A stretch of DNA of 57,284 bases from Pseudomonadota bacterium (GTDB lineage Bacteria > Pseudomonadota > Gammaproteobacteria > Burkholderiales > Burkholderiaceae_C), in contig JAIUPQ010000011.1 of assembly GCA_020161145.1 (NCBI GenBank), positions 1 through 57,284 of the forward strand, read 5' to 3'. Shown here piece by piece: positions 48,007-57,284 of this stretch. The notes beneath the pieces were generated by a model. That model searched no databases and had not been told where the DNA came from. It saw nothing but the letters and a program-made list of their open reading frames with translations. Position 1 is the first letter of the stretch. The number at the start of each line of letters is the position of its first letter. Position numbers and translations under genes: made by a program.

Positions 48007-50847
48007 TCACACGTCGAACGGCAGCCGAATCTGGCTCAAGTCTTTGCGCGTTTCCACCAGCACCAGCGGGCCGTCGTCCAATGCCACCAGCGGCGGGCGC
48101 TCGCGTGGCACGTGCACGGGCTTGGGTTCGGCGGCGATGGCGGCCTGCACCTCGGCCACCTTGGTGGGGTCGGACTGCACCCAGGTCAGGCCGGCGCCTT
48201 CCGCGATGCGGGCCAACTCTGCAGCAGCCAGCACAAACGGCGGGGTGGGCAGGGGAGCTGGCGCGGGCACCGGCACCGGGGCCGGTTCGGGCTGGGCCTG
48301 GGCCACCGGTTGCGGCGCCTCGGTCACGGGCGGGGGAGACAGGGGCTGGGCCAGGGCCACCGGCACGGCCTGCGCCGGCGGGGTGGCCGCAGGCGCACCG
48401 TCTTCCCACCAGGGGCGGGCGGCGGCGGTGACGGCCGGTTCGGCCACGTCAGGCTGGGCGGCGGGCTCGGCGGCGACGGGAGCTGTGGCCACGGCGTCGT
48501 CGGTCGGTGCGTCGTCGCCCAGGCTGTCTTCGTTCAGACCGTCTTCGTTCAGGGGGGCGCCCGTCTCCTCGGTGCGGCCCTCGCTGCGGCCACGGCCGCC
48601 ACGGCGGCGGCGGCGGCGCGACGGCTCACGCGCCTCGTCGGTCGGTGGCGTGGTCTCGGTGACGGGCAGGTCGGCGGCCAGCAAGGCGTCGTCGGCCGCT
48701 TGCGCAACCGGGGCAGCCACCGGGGGCTTGGTCGGCGCGTCGGCGTCGCGCGGCGGGCGGCGGTTGCTGTCGCGGCTGCCGGCGTCTTTGCCGTCCTTGG
48801 GCGGGCGGCGGTTGTCGTTGCGGTCGCGGCCTTCATTGCGACCGTCACTGCGACCGTCACTGCGACCTTCGCTGCGACCTTCCGTGCGGTTGTCGGCGCG
48901 GCCCTCACTGCGACCTTCGCTGCGGCCCTCGGTGCGTCCATCCGCGCGGCCTTCACTGCGGCCGTCCCTGGAGCGGTCGCTGCGCGAGCGGCTGCTGCCG
49001 CCACGCTCGCCCCGGCTGCGCTGGCCGCCGCCGTCTTTGCCACCGTCCTTGCGGGCCGGCGCCGCGGCAGGCGCGGGGGTCTGGGCGGGCGTGGGTGCGT
49101 TCAGCACGGGCTGCGGTTCGGGGAAGAACAGGCCTTTGAGCCAGCCCCAGAAGCCGGCCGGCGCGGCGGCCGGCGCCGCCGCAGGCGCGGCAGCCACAGG
49201 GGCGGCGGCCGGTTGCGGTACCGGTTTGACGACGGGCGGCGGTGCCGGCTCGTCGTGCACCACGCCCCGGATGACCGGCTCCTGCTTGGCCTTGGCTTTC
49301 TCGCGGCGCGAGATTTCCACCTCGTCCTGCGGCTCCTGCACCATGGTGTAGCTGGCTTGCAGGTTTTCCAGGCGCGGGTCGTCGTGGCGCAGGCGCTCGA
49401 GCTTGTAGTTGGGCGTCTCCAGGTGCTTGTTGGGCACCAGCAGCACGGTGATGCGCTGCTTGAGTTCGATCTTGCTGATCTCCTGGCGCTTCTCGTTCAG
49501 CAGGAAGGAGGTGACTTCCACCGGCACCTGCACGTGCACGGCGGCGGTGCTGTCCTTCATGGCCTCTTCCTGCACCATGCGCAGGATTTGCAGCGCCGAG
49601 CTTTCGGTGTCGCGGATGTGGCCGGTGCCGTTGCAGCGCGGGCAGGTGATGTGGCTGCCTTCGGAGAGGGCCGGGCGCAGGCGCTGGCGCGAGAGCTCGA
49701 GCAGGCCGAACTTGCTGATGGAGCTGAACTGCACGCGGGCGCGGTCCTGGCGCAGTGCGTCGCGCAGCCGGGTCTCCACTTCGCGGCGGTTCTTGGCCTC
49801 ATCCATGTCGATGAAGTCCACCACGATGAGGCCACCCAGGTCGCGCAGCCGGCATTGGCGGGCGATCTCGTCGGCGGCCTCCAGGTTGGTGCGGGTGGCG
49901 GTTTCCTCGATGTCGCCGCCGCGCGTGGCGCGCGCCGAGTTCACGTCCACGGCCACCAGGGCTTCGGTGTGGTCGATGACGATGGCGCCGCCCGAGGGCA
50001 GGTTGACGGTGCGGCTGAAGGCCGTCTCGATCTGGTTTTCGATCTGGAAGCGGCTGAACAGCGGCGCGTCGTCCCGGTAGCGCTTGACGCGATGCGCGTT
50101 GTCCGGCATCACGTGGTTCATGAACTGGTGGGCCTGCTCGTAGATGTCGTCCGTGTCGATCAGGATTTCACCCACGTCGGAGGTGAAGTAATCGCGGATG
50201 GCACGGATGACCAGCGAGCTTTCCTGGTAGATCAGGAAGGCGCCTTTGCCCGACTTGGCGGCGCCATCGATGGCGTCCCAGAGCTTGAGCATGTAGTTCA
50301 GGTCCCACTGCAGCTCGGCGGCCGTGCGGCCGATGCCGGCGGTGCGGGCAATCAGGCTCATGCCCTTGGGGTAGTCGAGCTGGTCGAGGTTCTCCTTGAG
50401 CTCTTCACGCTGCTCGCCCTCGATGCGACGGCTGACGCCGCCGCCGCGCGGGTTGTTGGGCATCAGCACCAGGTAGCGGCCGGCCAGGCTGACGAAGGTG
50501 GTCAGCGCCGCGCCCTTGTTGCCGCGCTCTTCCTTTTCCACCTGCACCAGCAATTCCTGGCCGTTGCTGATGACGTCGGCGATGCGGGCGTCGCGCACGG
50601 CCACGCCTTCCTTGAAGTACTGGCGCGAGATTTCCTTGAACGGCAGAAAGCCGTGGCGGTCTTCGCCGTAATCGACGAAACAGGCTTCGAGCGAGGGCTC
50701 GACCCGCGTCACCACGGCTTTGTAGATATTGCCCTTGCGTTGCTCCCGGCCTTCGATTTCGGTTTCGAAGTCGAGCAGCTTTTGCCCATCGACGATGGCC
50801 AGCCGGCGTTCTTCCGCCTGCGTGGCGTTGATCAGCATCCGCTTCAT
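48007..50847 (-). CDS. rne: Ribonuclease E
   Basis: A 946-residue endoribonuclease that organises the RNA degradosome. The catalytic half has the S1 domain (about 38-120), the active-site aspartates D301 ([13 protein letters not shown]) and D344 ([15 protein letters not shown]), and the zinc-link C402-P-R-C405. The C-terminal half from about residue 510 is disordered: Ala/Pro-rich, an arginine-rich stretch with EGR repeats at about 626-674, then acidic and Pro/Ala-rich tail with a short conserved end. I start at [10 protein letters not shown] (50847); 19 further codons upstream are open but not conserved in type. A long leader probably allows self-regulation. Confidence 0.95.
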   Translation of the reverse strand: MKRMLINATQAEERRLAIVDGQKLLDFETEIEGREQRKGNIYKAVVTRVEPSLEACFVDYGEDRHGFLPFKEISRQYFKEGVAVRDARIADVISNGQELLVQVEKEERGNKGAALTTFVSLAGRYLVLMPNNPRGGGVSRRIEGEQREELKENLDQLDYPKGMSLIARTAGIGRTAAELQWDLNYMLKLWDAIDGAAKSGKGAFLIYQESSLVIRAIRDYFTSDVGEILIDTDDIYEQAHQFMNHVMPDNAHRVKRYRDDAPLFSRFQIENQIETAFSRTVNLPSGGAIVIDHTEALVAVDVNSARATRGGDIEETATRTNLEAADEIARQCRLRDLGGLIVVDFIDMDEAKNRREVETRLRDALRQDRARVQFSSISKFGLLELSRQRLRPALSEGSHITCPRCNGTGHIRDTESSALQILRMVQEEAMKDSTAAVHVQVPVEVTSFLLNEKRQEISKIELKQRITVLLVPNKHLETPNYKLERLRHDDPRLENLQASYTMVQEPQDEVEISRREKAKAKQEPVIRGVVHDEPAPPPVVKPVPQPAAAPVAAAPAAAPAAAPAGFWGWLKGLFFPEPQPVLNAPTPAQTPAPAAAPARKDGGKDGGGQRSRGERGGSSRSRSDRSRDGRSEGRADGRTEGRSEGRSEGRADNRTEGRSEGRSDGRSDGRNEGRDRNDNRRPPKDGKDAGSRDSNRRPPRDADAPTKPPVAAPVAQAADDALLAADLPVTETTPPTDEAREPSRRRRRRGGRGRSEGRTEETGAPLNEDGLNEDSLGDDAPTDDAVATAPVAAEPAAQPDVAEPAVTAAARPWWEDGAPAATPPAQAVPVALAQPLSPPPVTEAPQPVAQAQPEPAPVPVPAPAPLPTPPFVLAAAELARIAEGAGLTWVQSDPTKVAEVQAAIAAEPKPVHVPRERPPLVALDDGPLVLVETRKDLSQIRLPFDV
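48829..48970 (-). repeat. In-gene repeats coding (S/T)EGR-(S/A)(D/E)GR units in RNase E
   Basis: About twelve imperfect 12-bp units (type GCGACCTTCGCT on the + strand) encode a run of SEGR, TEGR, ADGR and SDGR tetrapeptides in the disordered arginine-rich segment of RNase E, at residues about 626-674. Such a run alternates acidic and basic charge and is likely to vary in copy number between strains. It is a coding repeat, not a CRISPR array. Confidence 0.85.
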
Positions 50848-51418
50848 GTACACACACTCCTCGCGCGCCGGTGGGCTTAGGTTGCCCACGGCGGCATCTG
50901 ACACTTCACACCCGCTATGCCGTCATCGCCAGCACGCGGGAATTACAGATGCACGAGAGCCGAAGCGGCCAGTCAAGGAAAGAGTGCCCTGGACGGCGAA
51001 CCCCTTGGAGCCGGGAAGGCAGGGGTTGCCGCGTTGGCGCCGGGAGTGTGTCGCCGCCGGCCACGCGGCCATGTGCCAGCCGGCTGCGTGCGCGCCGGCC
51101 ACCAGGGGCGGGCAGGGCAGAAGCAGGGGTTGGGGCATGGGGGTCTTCGCGAGGCATGGGGGGTGGCACACCACCTGCAGGCCCGCCGCCGCTTTGGTGA
51201 GCGCAGCGGCGTGCCCGTGTCTAAACCTGTTTGTCGGGCCTCGCGCAGGGCGCGGGGCGGATGACTTGCTTGTCGGTCTCTTGCCACCGCGTTTGCCCGG
51301 GCCAGCGATCACATGGGGCATCGCCTCTCCCGGCCGCACACGGCGTTGCATCTCGTCCACGGCTGGCGTCGGGTGCCCGGGTAAACTCCTTACCGAATCA
51401 AGCACTTACCGCACGGCC
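50848..51418. other. 571-bp divergent gap between rne and rluC: probable rne 5' leader
   Basis: No convincing gene is present. A -10-like TATAAT on the minus strand at 51431-51436 would give an rne transcript with a leader of about 575 nt, consistent with the long self-regulated rne leader known from E. coli. The leader is GC-rich with several potential stems, for example around 51240-51260 (CGCGCAGGGCGCG). Any RluC promoter must also lie here. Confidence 0.55.
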
Positions 51419-52432
51419 GTGGCTTCAGCCATTATAAAAGCGAAATCTCCCGCGCCCGGTGCCCGCAATAGCGTGCCATTGCCGCCCAATTCGGCGCCGG
51501 CCAGTGTGCGCCACGTGCGGGTGGACGAAGGCAGCGCCGGTCAGCGGCTGGACAACTTCCTGCTGCGCGAACTGCGCGGCGTGCCCAAAACCCACGTCTA
51601 CCGCATCATCCGCTCTGGCGAGGTGCGCATCAACAAGGGGCGGGCCGACGCCGCCAGCCGCCTGGCCGAGGGCGACGAGGTGCGCCTGCCGCCGGTGCGG
51701 CTGGCCGAGCGCGAGACGCCGGCCGAGCACGCACCGCCGCGCGAATTCCCCATCGTCTACGAGGACGACCACCTGCTGGTGCTGGACAAGCCCGCCGGCG
51801 TGGCCGTGCACGGCGGCTCGGGCGTGGCCTTCGGTGTCATCGAGCAGTTGCGCCGCGCCAGGCCGCAGGCGCGGCTGCTGGAGCTGGTCCATCGGCTGGA
51901 CCGCGACACCTCGGGCCTGTTGATGGTGGCCAAGCGCCGCAGCGCGCTCACCGCCCTGCAAGACCAGTTGCGCGAGCGCGCCACCCACAAGGTCTATGCC
52001 GCGCTGGTGGTGGGCGCCTGGCCCGAGCGGCTCAAGGTGGTGGACGTGGCACTGCGCCGCTACCTCACCGCCACGGGCGAGCGCCGCGTGGCGGTCGATG
52101 CCGAGGGCCAGCGCGCCATCTCCCTGGTGCGCGTGACGCAGCGCTACGCCGGCTACAGCCTGCTGGCCGTCACCCTCAAGACCGGCCGCACGCACCAGAT
52201 CCGGGTCCACACCGCCAGCCAGGGCCATCCCATCGTGGGCGATGACAAATACGGCGACTTCGCCCTCAACAAACGGCTGGAATCCCGCTTCGGCCGCATG
52301 TTTCTGCACGCCGAACACCTGGCCTTCGACCACCCGGCGGATGGCCGCCGCATCACGCTGCACGCTCCGTTGCCGGCCGAATGCCAGGCGTTTCTCACCA
52401 CCTTGGAGGCTCATGCGCCCACGCCGCTTTGA
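51419..52432 (+). CDS. rluC: Ribosomal large subunit pseudouridine synthase RluC
   Basis: A protein of about 337 residues. An S4 RNA-binding domain (RLDNFLLRELRGVPKTHVYR, split as RLDNFLLREL and VPKTHVYRIIRSGEVR) precedes the pseudouridylate synthase domain with catalytic D in LVHRLDRDTSGLL, and KTGRTHQIRVH. RluC modifies U955, U2504 and U2580 of 23S rRNA; RluD is excluded by context beside rne. No ATG is near the start: GTG 51419 gives 32 residues before the VRVDEG core, GTG 51473 gives fewer, and neither has a ribosome site. The end overlaps the HAD gene by 20 bp. Confidence 0.9.
   Translation: MASAIIKAKSPAPGARNSVPLPPNSAPASVRHVRVDEGSAGQRLDNFLLRELRGVPKTHVYRIIRSGEVRINKGRADAASRLAEGDEVRLPPVRLAERETPAEHAPPREFPIVYEDDHLLVLDKPAGVAVHGGSGVAFGVIEQLRRARPQARLLELVHRLDRDTSGLLMVAKRRSALTALQDQLRERATHKVYAALVVGAWPERLKVVDVALRRYLTATGERRVAVDAEGQRAISLVRVTQRYAGYSLLAVTLKTGRTHQIRVHTASQGHPIVGDDKYGDFALNKRLESRFGRMFLHAEHLAFDHPADGRRITLHAPLPAECQAFLTTLEAHAPTPL
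51431..51436 (-). promoter_or_regulatory. TATAAT -10 element, probable rne promoter
   Basis: ATTATA on the + strand reads TATAAT on the minus strand, inside CTTTTATAATGGCTGAAG. It is a perfect -10 match in a GC-rich background, facing rne. No clear -35 hexamer is seen at 16-18 bp. It falls inside the first codons of rluC if that gene starts at GTG 51419. Confidence 0.5.
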
Positions 52433-53072
52433 TCTGATCGCGTTCGACTGGGACGGCACGCTGTTCGACTCCACGGCACTGATCGTGCGCTGCATCCAGG
52501 CCGCCTGCGTGGATGTGGACGCGCCCGCGCCCACGCGCGAGCAGGCCGCCTGGGTCATCGGCATGGGCTTGCGCGAGGCGCTGGCGCATGCCGCACCGGG
52601 GGTGGTGGGGGCGCAACTCGATCGCCTGGTCGAGCGCTACCGCCACCACTACTTTGCCAACCAGCATGAGGTCACGCTGTTCGAAGGCACGCTGCCCATG
52701 TTGCGCGCGCTGCACGCCCGCCACCACTGGCTGGCCGTGGCCACCGGCAAGAGCCGGCGCGGGCTGGATGCGGCACTGGCCAGCACCGAGTTGCACAGCC
52801 TCTTTGACGCCAGCCGCACCGCCGACGAAACCGCCGGCAAACCGAATCCGCAAATGCTGCTGGAGCTTATGGGCGCCTTTGGCACCCCGCCCGAGCGCTG
52901 CCTGATGGTGGGCGACACCACCCACGACCTGCAGATGGCCGTCAACGCCGGCTGCCCCGCTGTGGCGGTGGCGTTTGGCGCACACGAGCCCGAGGCCTTT
53001 GGCGAGTTTGCGCCGCTGTTCATTGCCCACACCACGCCTGAGTTGCACCAGTGGCTGGAAGCCCACGCGTGA
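52413..53072 (+). CDS. HAD-family phosphatase (phosphoglycolate phosphatase-like)
   Basis: A 219-residue HAD protein of the Gph/beta-phosphoglucomutase type. Motif I is FDWDGTLFDST with the two catalytic aspartates, motif II VATGKSRRG, motif III the K in AGKPNPQML, and motif IV VGDTTHDLQMA. The cap is small and helical. It is encoded right after rluC in many betaproteobacteria. The start at ATG 52413 lies within the end of rluC; further upstream frame is shadow. Substrate not determinable. Confidence 0.9.
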   Translation: MRPRRFDLIAFDWDGTLFDSTALIVRCIQAACVDVDAPAPTREQAAWVIGMGLREALAHAAPGVVGAQLDRLVERYRHHYFANQHEVTLFEGTLPMLRALHARHHWLAVATGKSRRGLDAALASTELHSLFDASRTADETAGKPNPQMLLELMGAFGTPPERCLMVGDTTHDLQMAVNAGCPAVAVAFGAHEPEAFGEFAPLFIAHTTPELHQWLEAHA

Positions 53073-53461
53073 GCGCTGCGCCCCTGCCGGCCCAGTACCT
53101 GTGCGCCAGCCACGAGCTGGCCGAGCGCGGCGATGGCCTTCGCTTCGAGGTGCTGCTGTGGGGCCAACCCCAGGCGGCCTTTGCGCTGCGCATCGACGGC
53201 CGCGCCGTGGCCTACGTCAACCGCTGTGCCCACGTGCCCAGCCAGATGGACAGCCCGCCCGGCCAGTTCCTCACCAGCGACAAGCGGTGGATCATCTGCT
53301 CTGTTCATGGCGCCATGTACGACCCGGGCAGCGGATACTGCATCGAAGGGCCCTGCCGGGGCGAGCAGTTGATGCCCATCGCCGTGCAGGAGCAGCAGGG
53401 GGCCATCCACTGGTGGCCCACACCGGACATCGAGCCCGTTTCTTCAGCCTTTCCCGAGTAA
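53069..53461 (+). CDS. Rieske [2Fe-2S] domain protein
   Basis: A 130-residue single-domain Rieske protein. Ligands are C53-X-H55 (RCAHVPSQM) and C77-X2-H80 (CSVHGAMYD), with normal spacing for a cluster binding loop. No membrane span or catalytic oxygenase domain is present, so it may be a ferredoxin-like electron carrier. Start GTG 53069 overlaps the HAD stop (GTGA). The HAD-Rieske-S49 peptidase order recurs in Burkholderiales; partner unknown. Confidence 0.9.
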   Translation: MSAAPLPAQYLCASHELAERGDGLRFEVLLWGQPQAAFALRIDGRAVAYVNRCAHVPSQMDSPPGQFLTSDKRWIICSVHGAMYDPGSGYCIEGPCRGEQLMPIAVQEQQGAIHWWPTPDIEPVSSAFPE

Positions 53462-53465
53462 TGCC

Positions 53466-54434
53466 ATGAACACCGAGTCGAACGCGCCCTCCACCGACAC
53501 CATGCCCGTGGCTGCCGTCGAGCGCATGGTGCGCCAGCTCAGCGCCGACATGCTGACCGAGCAGCGCAGCCGCCGGCGCTGGAACATCGGACTGCGCCTG
53601 GCCTGGCTGGCGCTGGTGGCCTTCATCGTCTACTCGCTGAGCCAGCACGCCAACGGCCTGCACACCCCGCAGCCGGGGCCGCACACCGCACTGGTCGAGG
53701 TGCGCGGCGAGATCGCCGCCGACACCCTGGCCAGCGCCGACAACCTGACCGGTGCACTGCGCGACGCGTTTGCCGACAGCAACTCGCAGGCCGTGGTGCT
53801 GCGCCTGAACTCACCCGGCGGCAGCCCCGTGCAGGCCGGTCTGGTGCATGACGAAATCCTGCGCCTCAAGGCCTTGCACAAGAAAAAGGCCTATGCCGTG
53901 GTCGAGGAAAGCGCCGCCTCCGGCGCCTACTACATCGCCGTGGCCGCCGACGAAATCTACGTGGACAAGGCCAGCATCGTCGGCTCCATCGGCGTGCTGA
54001 TGGACGGCTTCGGCTTCACCGGCACCATGGACAAGCTGGGCGTCGAGCGGCGGCTCATCACAGCCGGTGAGAACAAGGGCTTTCTCGACCCTTTTTCGCC
54101 CATGAGCGCCGGCCAGCGGGCCTACGCTGAGCAGATGCTCGCGCAAATCCATCAGCAGTTCGTCACCGTGGTCAAGCAAGGCCGTGGTGCGCGCCTGAAA
54201 GAGACGCCCGAGACCTTCTCGGGCCTGTTCTGGACCGGGCAGGAAGCCGTGCAGCAAGGCCTGGCCGACCACCTGGGCAGCCTGGACTACGTGGCCCGCG
54301 AGGTGATCAAGGCCGAGAACGTCATCGACTACACCCCGCAGGAGAACGTGGCCGAGCGCCTGGCCAAGCGCTTTGGCGCAGCCATGGGTGGCGGTGCCGT
54401 CAAGGCGCTGCGCAGCACGCCCTCTCTCTATTGA
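53466..54434 (+). CDS. sppA: S49 family signal peptide peptidase (SppA-like)
   Basis: A 322-residue short-form SppA. One N-terminal membrane span (about 42-58, LRLAWLALVAFIVYSLS) anchors it. The catalytic serine S152 is in ESAASGAYYIA, and the block ASIVGSIGVLMDGFGF with K204 further on (GENKGF) supplies the proposed Ser-Lys dyad. It digests cleaved signal peptides. The NSPGGSPVQAG segment is the typical oxyanion part. Four bases after the Rieske gene. Confidence 0.9.
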   Translation: MNTESNAPSTDTMPVAAVERMVRQLSADMLTEQRSRRRWNIGLRLAWLALVAFIVYSLSQHANGLHTPQPGPHTALVEVRGEIAADTLASADNLTGALRDAFADSNSQAVVLRLNSPGGSPVQAGLVHDEILRLKALHKKKAYAVVEESAASGAYYIAVAADEIYVDKASIVGSIGVLMDGFGFTGTMDKLGVERRLITAGENKGFLDPFSPMSAGQRAYAEQMLAQIHQQFVTVVKQGRGARLKETPETFSGLFWTGQEAVQQGLADHLGSLDYVAREVIKAENVIDYTPQENVAERLAKRFGAAMGGGAVKALRSTPSLY

Positions 54435-54446
54435 GACTTTCCGGGG

Positions 54447-55619
54447 ATGAAAGACTCGTTCTTTCCCGACGCGCAGACCCTGACGCGGACCCTCAAGCCC
54501 GGGGCACTACCCGGCAATGCCGCAGCGGCGGCACGCGACTTCATCGCCAAGCTGCTGCGGCCCGCGCCGCGCGTGCAGACCAGCGGCGCCGTCACCCTGC
54601 TGATGGCGGCCGAATCGGTGGCGCACAAGCGGGCCATCGTGCGCCAGGTCATCCGCTGGCACAACCGCCACCCGCTGGCTCGGCGGCTCACCCCGACCGA
54701 CATCAACGGCTTCGGCTCGGCCGACCTGCCGTTCTCGGCCCCGCAGGCCGACGGCAAGCGCTACGCCTTGTTTGACGACGCCAGCCTGCTGCCTGGCATC
54801 TCCAGCCGGCGCCTGGCCGCCTTTGCGCTGGCCCACGGCTATGTCGAGCGCCCTGGCGCGCGCCACTGGGCACGCCGTGCGGTGCCCGTGGCCGCCGGCT
54901 GGAACCCCACCCAGGCCCAGTCGCTGCACCTGCAGGTGGCGGCGCTCAAGGCGGGCGGGCGCAAGAGCCGGCGCCTGCTGCTGGGCCGACCGACCGCACC
55001 CGGCCAGGCCTGGCCGGTGCTGGGGCAGCGCCTCTGGAGCCTGCCCCGCGTCGCCGTGGCGGGGCTGCTGGCTGCCTTGCCGCTGCTGGCGGCAGGCGTG
55101 TGGCTGGCGCCGCTGCTGCAACAGTCGCCCACGCCCACATGGCCAGAGCTGATGGCGCGCACCGACGCGGCGCCGGTGGCCGCGCCCACCGTGCCCATGG
55201 CCACTGTCGCTGCACCGCCGCCCGCCACGCCAGCCGTTGCGCCGCACGCCCCGGCCGAACCGGTGCCCGCACCCGTCACCCCCACCGTCCCCGTTGCCGG
55301 CATGCCGCTGGAACACGCCACCGACCCGCTGCGCCTGGGAGCAGGCCGCTATGCCGGTCAGCGCAACGGCCCCCCGCTGCGGCTGGCCTTGATCGGCAGC
55401 ATCGGCTCCGACCAGCCCGAGCAGCTCGCCTTCCAGACCAACCTGCGCGCCGCGTTGCCTTTGCTGGGCAACCACACGGCCCGACTCTCCGTGGACATCA
55501 TTGGCACGCCGGATGGCGACGCCGTCACGCTGTGGCCGTTTGAGGACGAGGCGGCGGCCCAGCGCGTGGGCCAGGCGCTGCGTGCGCGGGGCATCATGAT
55601 GCGCGTGGCCGAGCTGTAG
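54447..55619 (+). CDS. Uncharacterised one-span membrane protein with proline-rich linker
   Basis: A 390-residue protein I do not recognise. Residues 1-190 are soluble and basic ([28 protein letters not shown]). One membrane span lies at about 199-218 ([19 protein letters not shown]). A long Pro/Ala/Val linker (about 230-285) follows, then a C-terminal globular part of about 85 residues ending [12 protein letters not shown], in shape like a SPOR or periplasmic sensor fold, though without the RL(I/L)P signature. The inside-to-outside arrangement suggests a scaffold at the envelope. It stands between sppA and bioB; function unknown. Confidence 0.7.
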   Translation: MKDSFFPDAQTLTRTLKPGALPGNAAAAARDFIAKLLRPAPRVQTSGAVTLLMAAESVAHKRAIVRQVIRWHNRHPLARRLTPTDINGFGSADLPFSAPQADGKRYALFDDASLLPGISSRRLAAFALAHGYVERPGARHWARRAVPVAAGWNPTQAQSLHLQVAALKAGGRKSRRLLLGRPTAPGQAWPVLGQRLWSLPRVAVAGLLAALPLLAAGVWLAPLLQQSPTPTWPELMARTDAAPVAAPTVPMATVAAPPPATPAVAPHAPAEPVPAPVTPTVPVAGMPLEHATDPLRLGAGRYAGQRNGPPLRLALIGSIGSDQPEQLAFQTNLRAALPLLGNHTARLSVDIIGTPDGDAVTLWPFEDEAAAQRVGQALRARGIMMRVAEL

Positions 55620-55681
55620 GCGGCCGGCCGCGCGGCAGCGGCGACAATGCGGGTCTGAACCAATGTCGAGGACCCTGCCGC

Positions 55682-56680
55682 ATGGACGTTGCAGCAACCC
55701 CCATCACCTTTCACAAGCCGGCTGCCGCGCCGGCCGCCGCAGCCGAGCGCTGGCGCGTGGCCGACATCCAGGCGCTGCTGGAGCTGCCGCTGCCCGAGCT
55801 GATCCACCGCGCGCAGAGCGTGCATCGCCAGCACTTCGACCCTGCTGAAATCGAGCTGGCCACGCTGCTGTCCATCAAGACCGGCGGCTGCCCCGAGGAC
55901 TGTGGCTATTGCCCGCAGTCGGTGCACTACGACACCGGCCTGGAAGCCGGCAAGATGATGGACGTGGTCGCCGTGCGCGCCGCTGCCGAAGCTGCCAAAG
56001 CCAGCGGCGCCACGCGGCTGTGCATGGGCGCCGCCTGGCGCGCACCCAAAGACCGCGACATCGACAAAGTGGCCACCCTCATCCGTGAGGTCAAAGACGT
56101 GGGGCTGGAGGCCTGCTGCACCCTGGGCATGCTCAGCGACAGCCAGGCCCAGGCCCTTAAAGAAGCCGGCCTGGACTACTACAACCACAACCTCGACACC
56201 GCCCCCGAGGCCTACGGCCGCATCATCACCACGCGCGACTACCAGGACCGCCTGGACACCCTGGCGCGCGTGCGCCAGGCGGGGATGAGCGTGTGCTGCG
56301 GCGGCATCGTCGGCATGGGCGAAAGCCGCACCGAGCGCGCCGGCCTGATCGCCCAGTTGGCCAACCTCGATCCCTATCCCGAATCGGTGCCCATCAACGA
56401 ACTGGTCAAGGTCGAAGGCACGCCGCTGGCCGACGTGGACGACATCGATCCCTTCGAATTTGTGCGCACGATCGCCGTGGCGCGCATCACCATGCCCAAG
56501 GCCAAAGTGCGCCTCTCGGCAGGGCGCCAGCAAATGCATGAGGCGCTGCAGGCGCTGTGCTTTGTTGCCGGTGCCAACAGCATCTTCTACGGTGACAAGC
56601 TGCTGACCACCGGCAACCCCGAGGCCGAGCGCGACCGTGCCTTGCTCAAGCGGCTGGGCCTGACCTCGCGCCAGGCCTAG
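55682..56680 (+). CDS. bioB: Biotin synthase
   Basis: A 332-residue radical-SAM enzyme converting dethiobiotin to biotin. The [4Fe-4S] ligands are C70-X3-C74-X2-C77 ([13 protein letters not shown]). CTLGML, the [10 protein letters not shown] motif and the ligand arginine of the [2Fe-2S] cluster in [15 protein letters not shown] follow. No other biotin genes are adjacent. It starts at ATG 55682 and converges with the gene at 56689. Confidence 0.97.
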   Translation: MDVAATPITFHKPAAAPAAAAERWRVADIQALLELPLPELIHRAQSVHRQHFDPAEIELATLLSIKTGGCPEDCGYCPQSVHYDTGLEAGKMMDVVAVRAAAEAAKASGATRLCMGAAWRAPKDRDIDKVATLIREVKDVGLEACCTLGMLSDSQAQALKEAGLDYYNHNLDTAPEAYGRIITTRDYQDRLDTLARVRQAGMSVCCGGIVGMGESRTERAGLIAQLANLDPYPESVPINELVKVEGTPLADVDDIDPFEFVRTIAVARITMPKAKVRLSAGRQQMHEALQALCFVAGANSIFYGDKLLTTGNPEAERDRALLKRLGLTSRQA

Positions 56681-56688
56681 CCCAGGCC

Positions 56689-57284
56689 TTACTGCACCAA
56701 CGCCAACATCGTCACCGCAATGGACTGGCGGGAGGCTGCGAAGGTCTTCTCCACAGCGGTCAGCGCCGCATCAATGACGCGCTTGCGCAAGGCGGGAGCC
56801 AGCGCAGGCGAGCCGGCCTGACTGACCCGCACCAGCAGCCGATTGGCCACCAGCTCCGCCTCACAGGCCAGCGCCTGCCCCGCATCCTGGGCCACCTCAA
56901 AGCGCACCCGGCGCGCCGGGCTGCGGGCAGCCGGCTGCGGCTCGGCCTCATCCACCACCATGGCCACAGGCGCACTGACCTCCTGATCGCGGCCAATCGA
57001 GCGGCCCCAGCGCAGCTGCAGCCGCCGATCGCCCGCAGCCGAGCCCCCACTGGCCGCGCCCCCGCTGGCGCCAGCGCCCTCAGCCGCCAGCGCCCCCGTC
57101 GTCGCCAGCACCGCCTCGGCCCCCGGCGGCAGCGGCGGCAACTCGGGCGGTGGGGGTGGCGGCGGCGTCTGGCTTGGCGGCGCCTGCCCATTGAGCAGCC
57201 CCGACAGCGCCAAATGGCCCGGCGTCCACCCATTGCGCGCCGCCACCCAGGCATCGCGCCCCGTCAAATCCACCGCCCGCCTGA
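56689..57284 (-). CDS. Proline-rich protein with periplasmic-type C-terminal domain (5' end beyond window)
   Basis: An open frame of at least 198 residues running off the right edge (no stop before base 57284). GTG 57273 is a possible start but the frame continues upstream as RRAVDLTG. It has PPPPPPPELPPLPPG near residues 37-51, an Ala/Gly/Ser-rich part and a C-terminal domain (RRVRFEVAQDAGQALACE, LVRVSQAGSPALAP) with an even spread of hydrophobics. I do not recognise it; a periplasmic envelope protein is a guess from composition. Confidence 0.55.
   Translation of the reverse strand, partial: RRAVDLTGRDAWVAARNGWTPGHLALSGLLNGQAPPSQTPPPPPPPELPPLPPGAEAVLATTGALAAEGAGASGGAASGGSAAGDRRLQLRWGRSIGRDQEVSAPVAMVVDEAEPQPAARSPARRVRFEVAQDAGQALACEAELVANRLLVRVSQAGSPALAPALRKRVIDAALTAVEKTFAASRQSIAVTMLALVQ

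Noticed and set aside
48829-48970. CRISPR-like short repeats
   Set aside because: The repeats are in frame, 12 bp, imperfect, and code a tetrapeptide run inside RNase E.
46807-50880. A 1357-codon open frame on the + strand opposite rne
   Set aside because: It is a shadow of RNase E and the GNAT gene in GC-rich sequence; the minus strand carries clear motifs, and the + translation is low-complexity Gly/Ala/Arg.
56660-56700. Terminator between bioB and the following gene (AGGCCT repeats)
   Set aside because: The arms are short, self-complementary AGGCCT copies with no T run.

Overview
The window is a GC-rich chromosomal segment of a betaproteobacterium. Gene order and protein character point to Burkholderiales, most likely family Comamonadaceae. 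This is inferred from the rpmF-plsX-fabHDG-acpP-fabF-rpoE-rseAB-mucD-lepA-lepB-rnc-era-recO-pdxJ-acpS core and the Rne/RluC/HAD/Rieske/S49-peptidase block, not from any database search. I saw no rRNA, tRNA, transposase, phage gene or CRISPR array.

Bases 1-19,740 are a surface-polysaccharide locus. It opens with the tail of a WbpB-type dehydrogenase, then WbpD, WbpE and WbpI enzymes (UDP-2,3-diacetamido-2,3-dideoxy-mannuronic-acid type route), a Wzx flippase, three glycosyltransferases, a Wzy-like polymerase, FnlABC enzymes for UDP-N-acetyl-L-fucosamine and a WbuB-like transferase. On the other strand follow a Wzz-type chain-length protein, a Wza-type export protein, and rmlB-rmlD-rmlA for dTDP-sugars. 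No rmlC, UDP-GlcNAc 6-dehydrogenase or initiating transferase lies in the window. The middle of the locus is visibly poorer in GC than its flanks, as expected for an exchangeable antigen cassette. Three tandem copies of a 76-77 bp repeat sit exactly at the wbpB/wbpD junction.

Bases 19,773-40,169 are housekeeping: RhlE helicase, VanZ-like protein, RsmI-like methylase, Maf, YceD and L32, type II fatty-acid synthesis, the sigma-E envelope-stress operon with its MucD protease, then LepA, signal peptidase I, RNase III, Era, RecO, PdxJ and AcpS. Many genes overlap by ATGA or GTGA. The 400 bp between mucD and lepA holds a palindrome, a promoter-like pair and two hairpins, the second a strong terminator. 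Together they look like a roughly 64-nt small RNA or attenuating leader.

Bases 40,108-44,354 contain the most unusual unit. A SoxR [2Fe-2S] regulator is cotranscribed with two small proteins of unknown function (DUF2164, DUF3052) and divergent from an MFS exporter and a questin-oxidase-family (DUF4243) protein. Two nearly identical SoxR-type operators flank the exporter gene: one between soxR and the exporter, one in front of the questin-oxidase gene. The layout suggests a redox-sensed module that exports and oxidises quinone-like compounds.

Bases 44,421-57,284 hold NagZ, a YidB-like protein, a RidA-family protein, a tandem two-domain GNAT acetyltransferase, RNase E with a repeat-rich tail and a probable 580-nt 5' leader, RluC, a HAD phosphatase, a Rieske protein, an S49 peptidase, an unrecognised one-span membrane protein, biotin synthase and a partial proline-rich protein cut by the window end.
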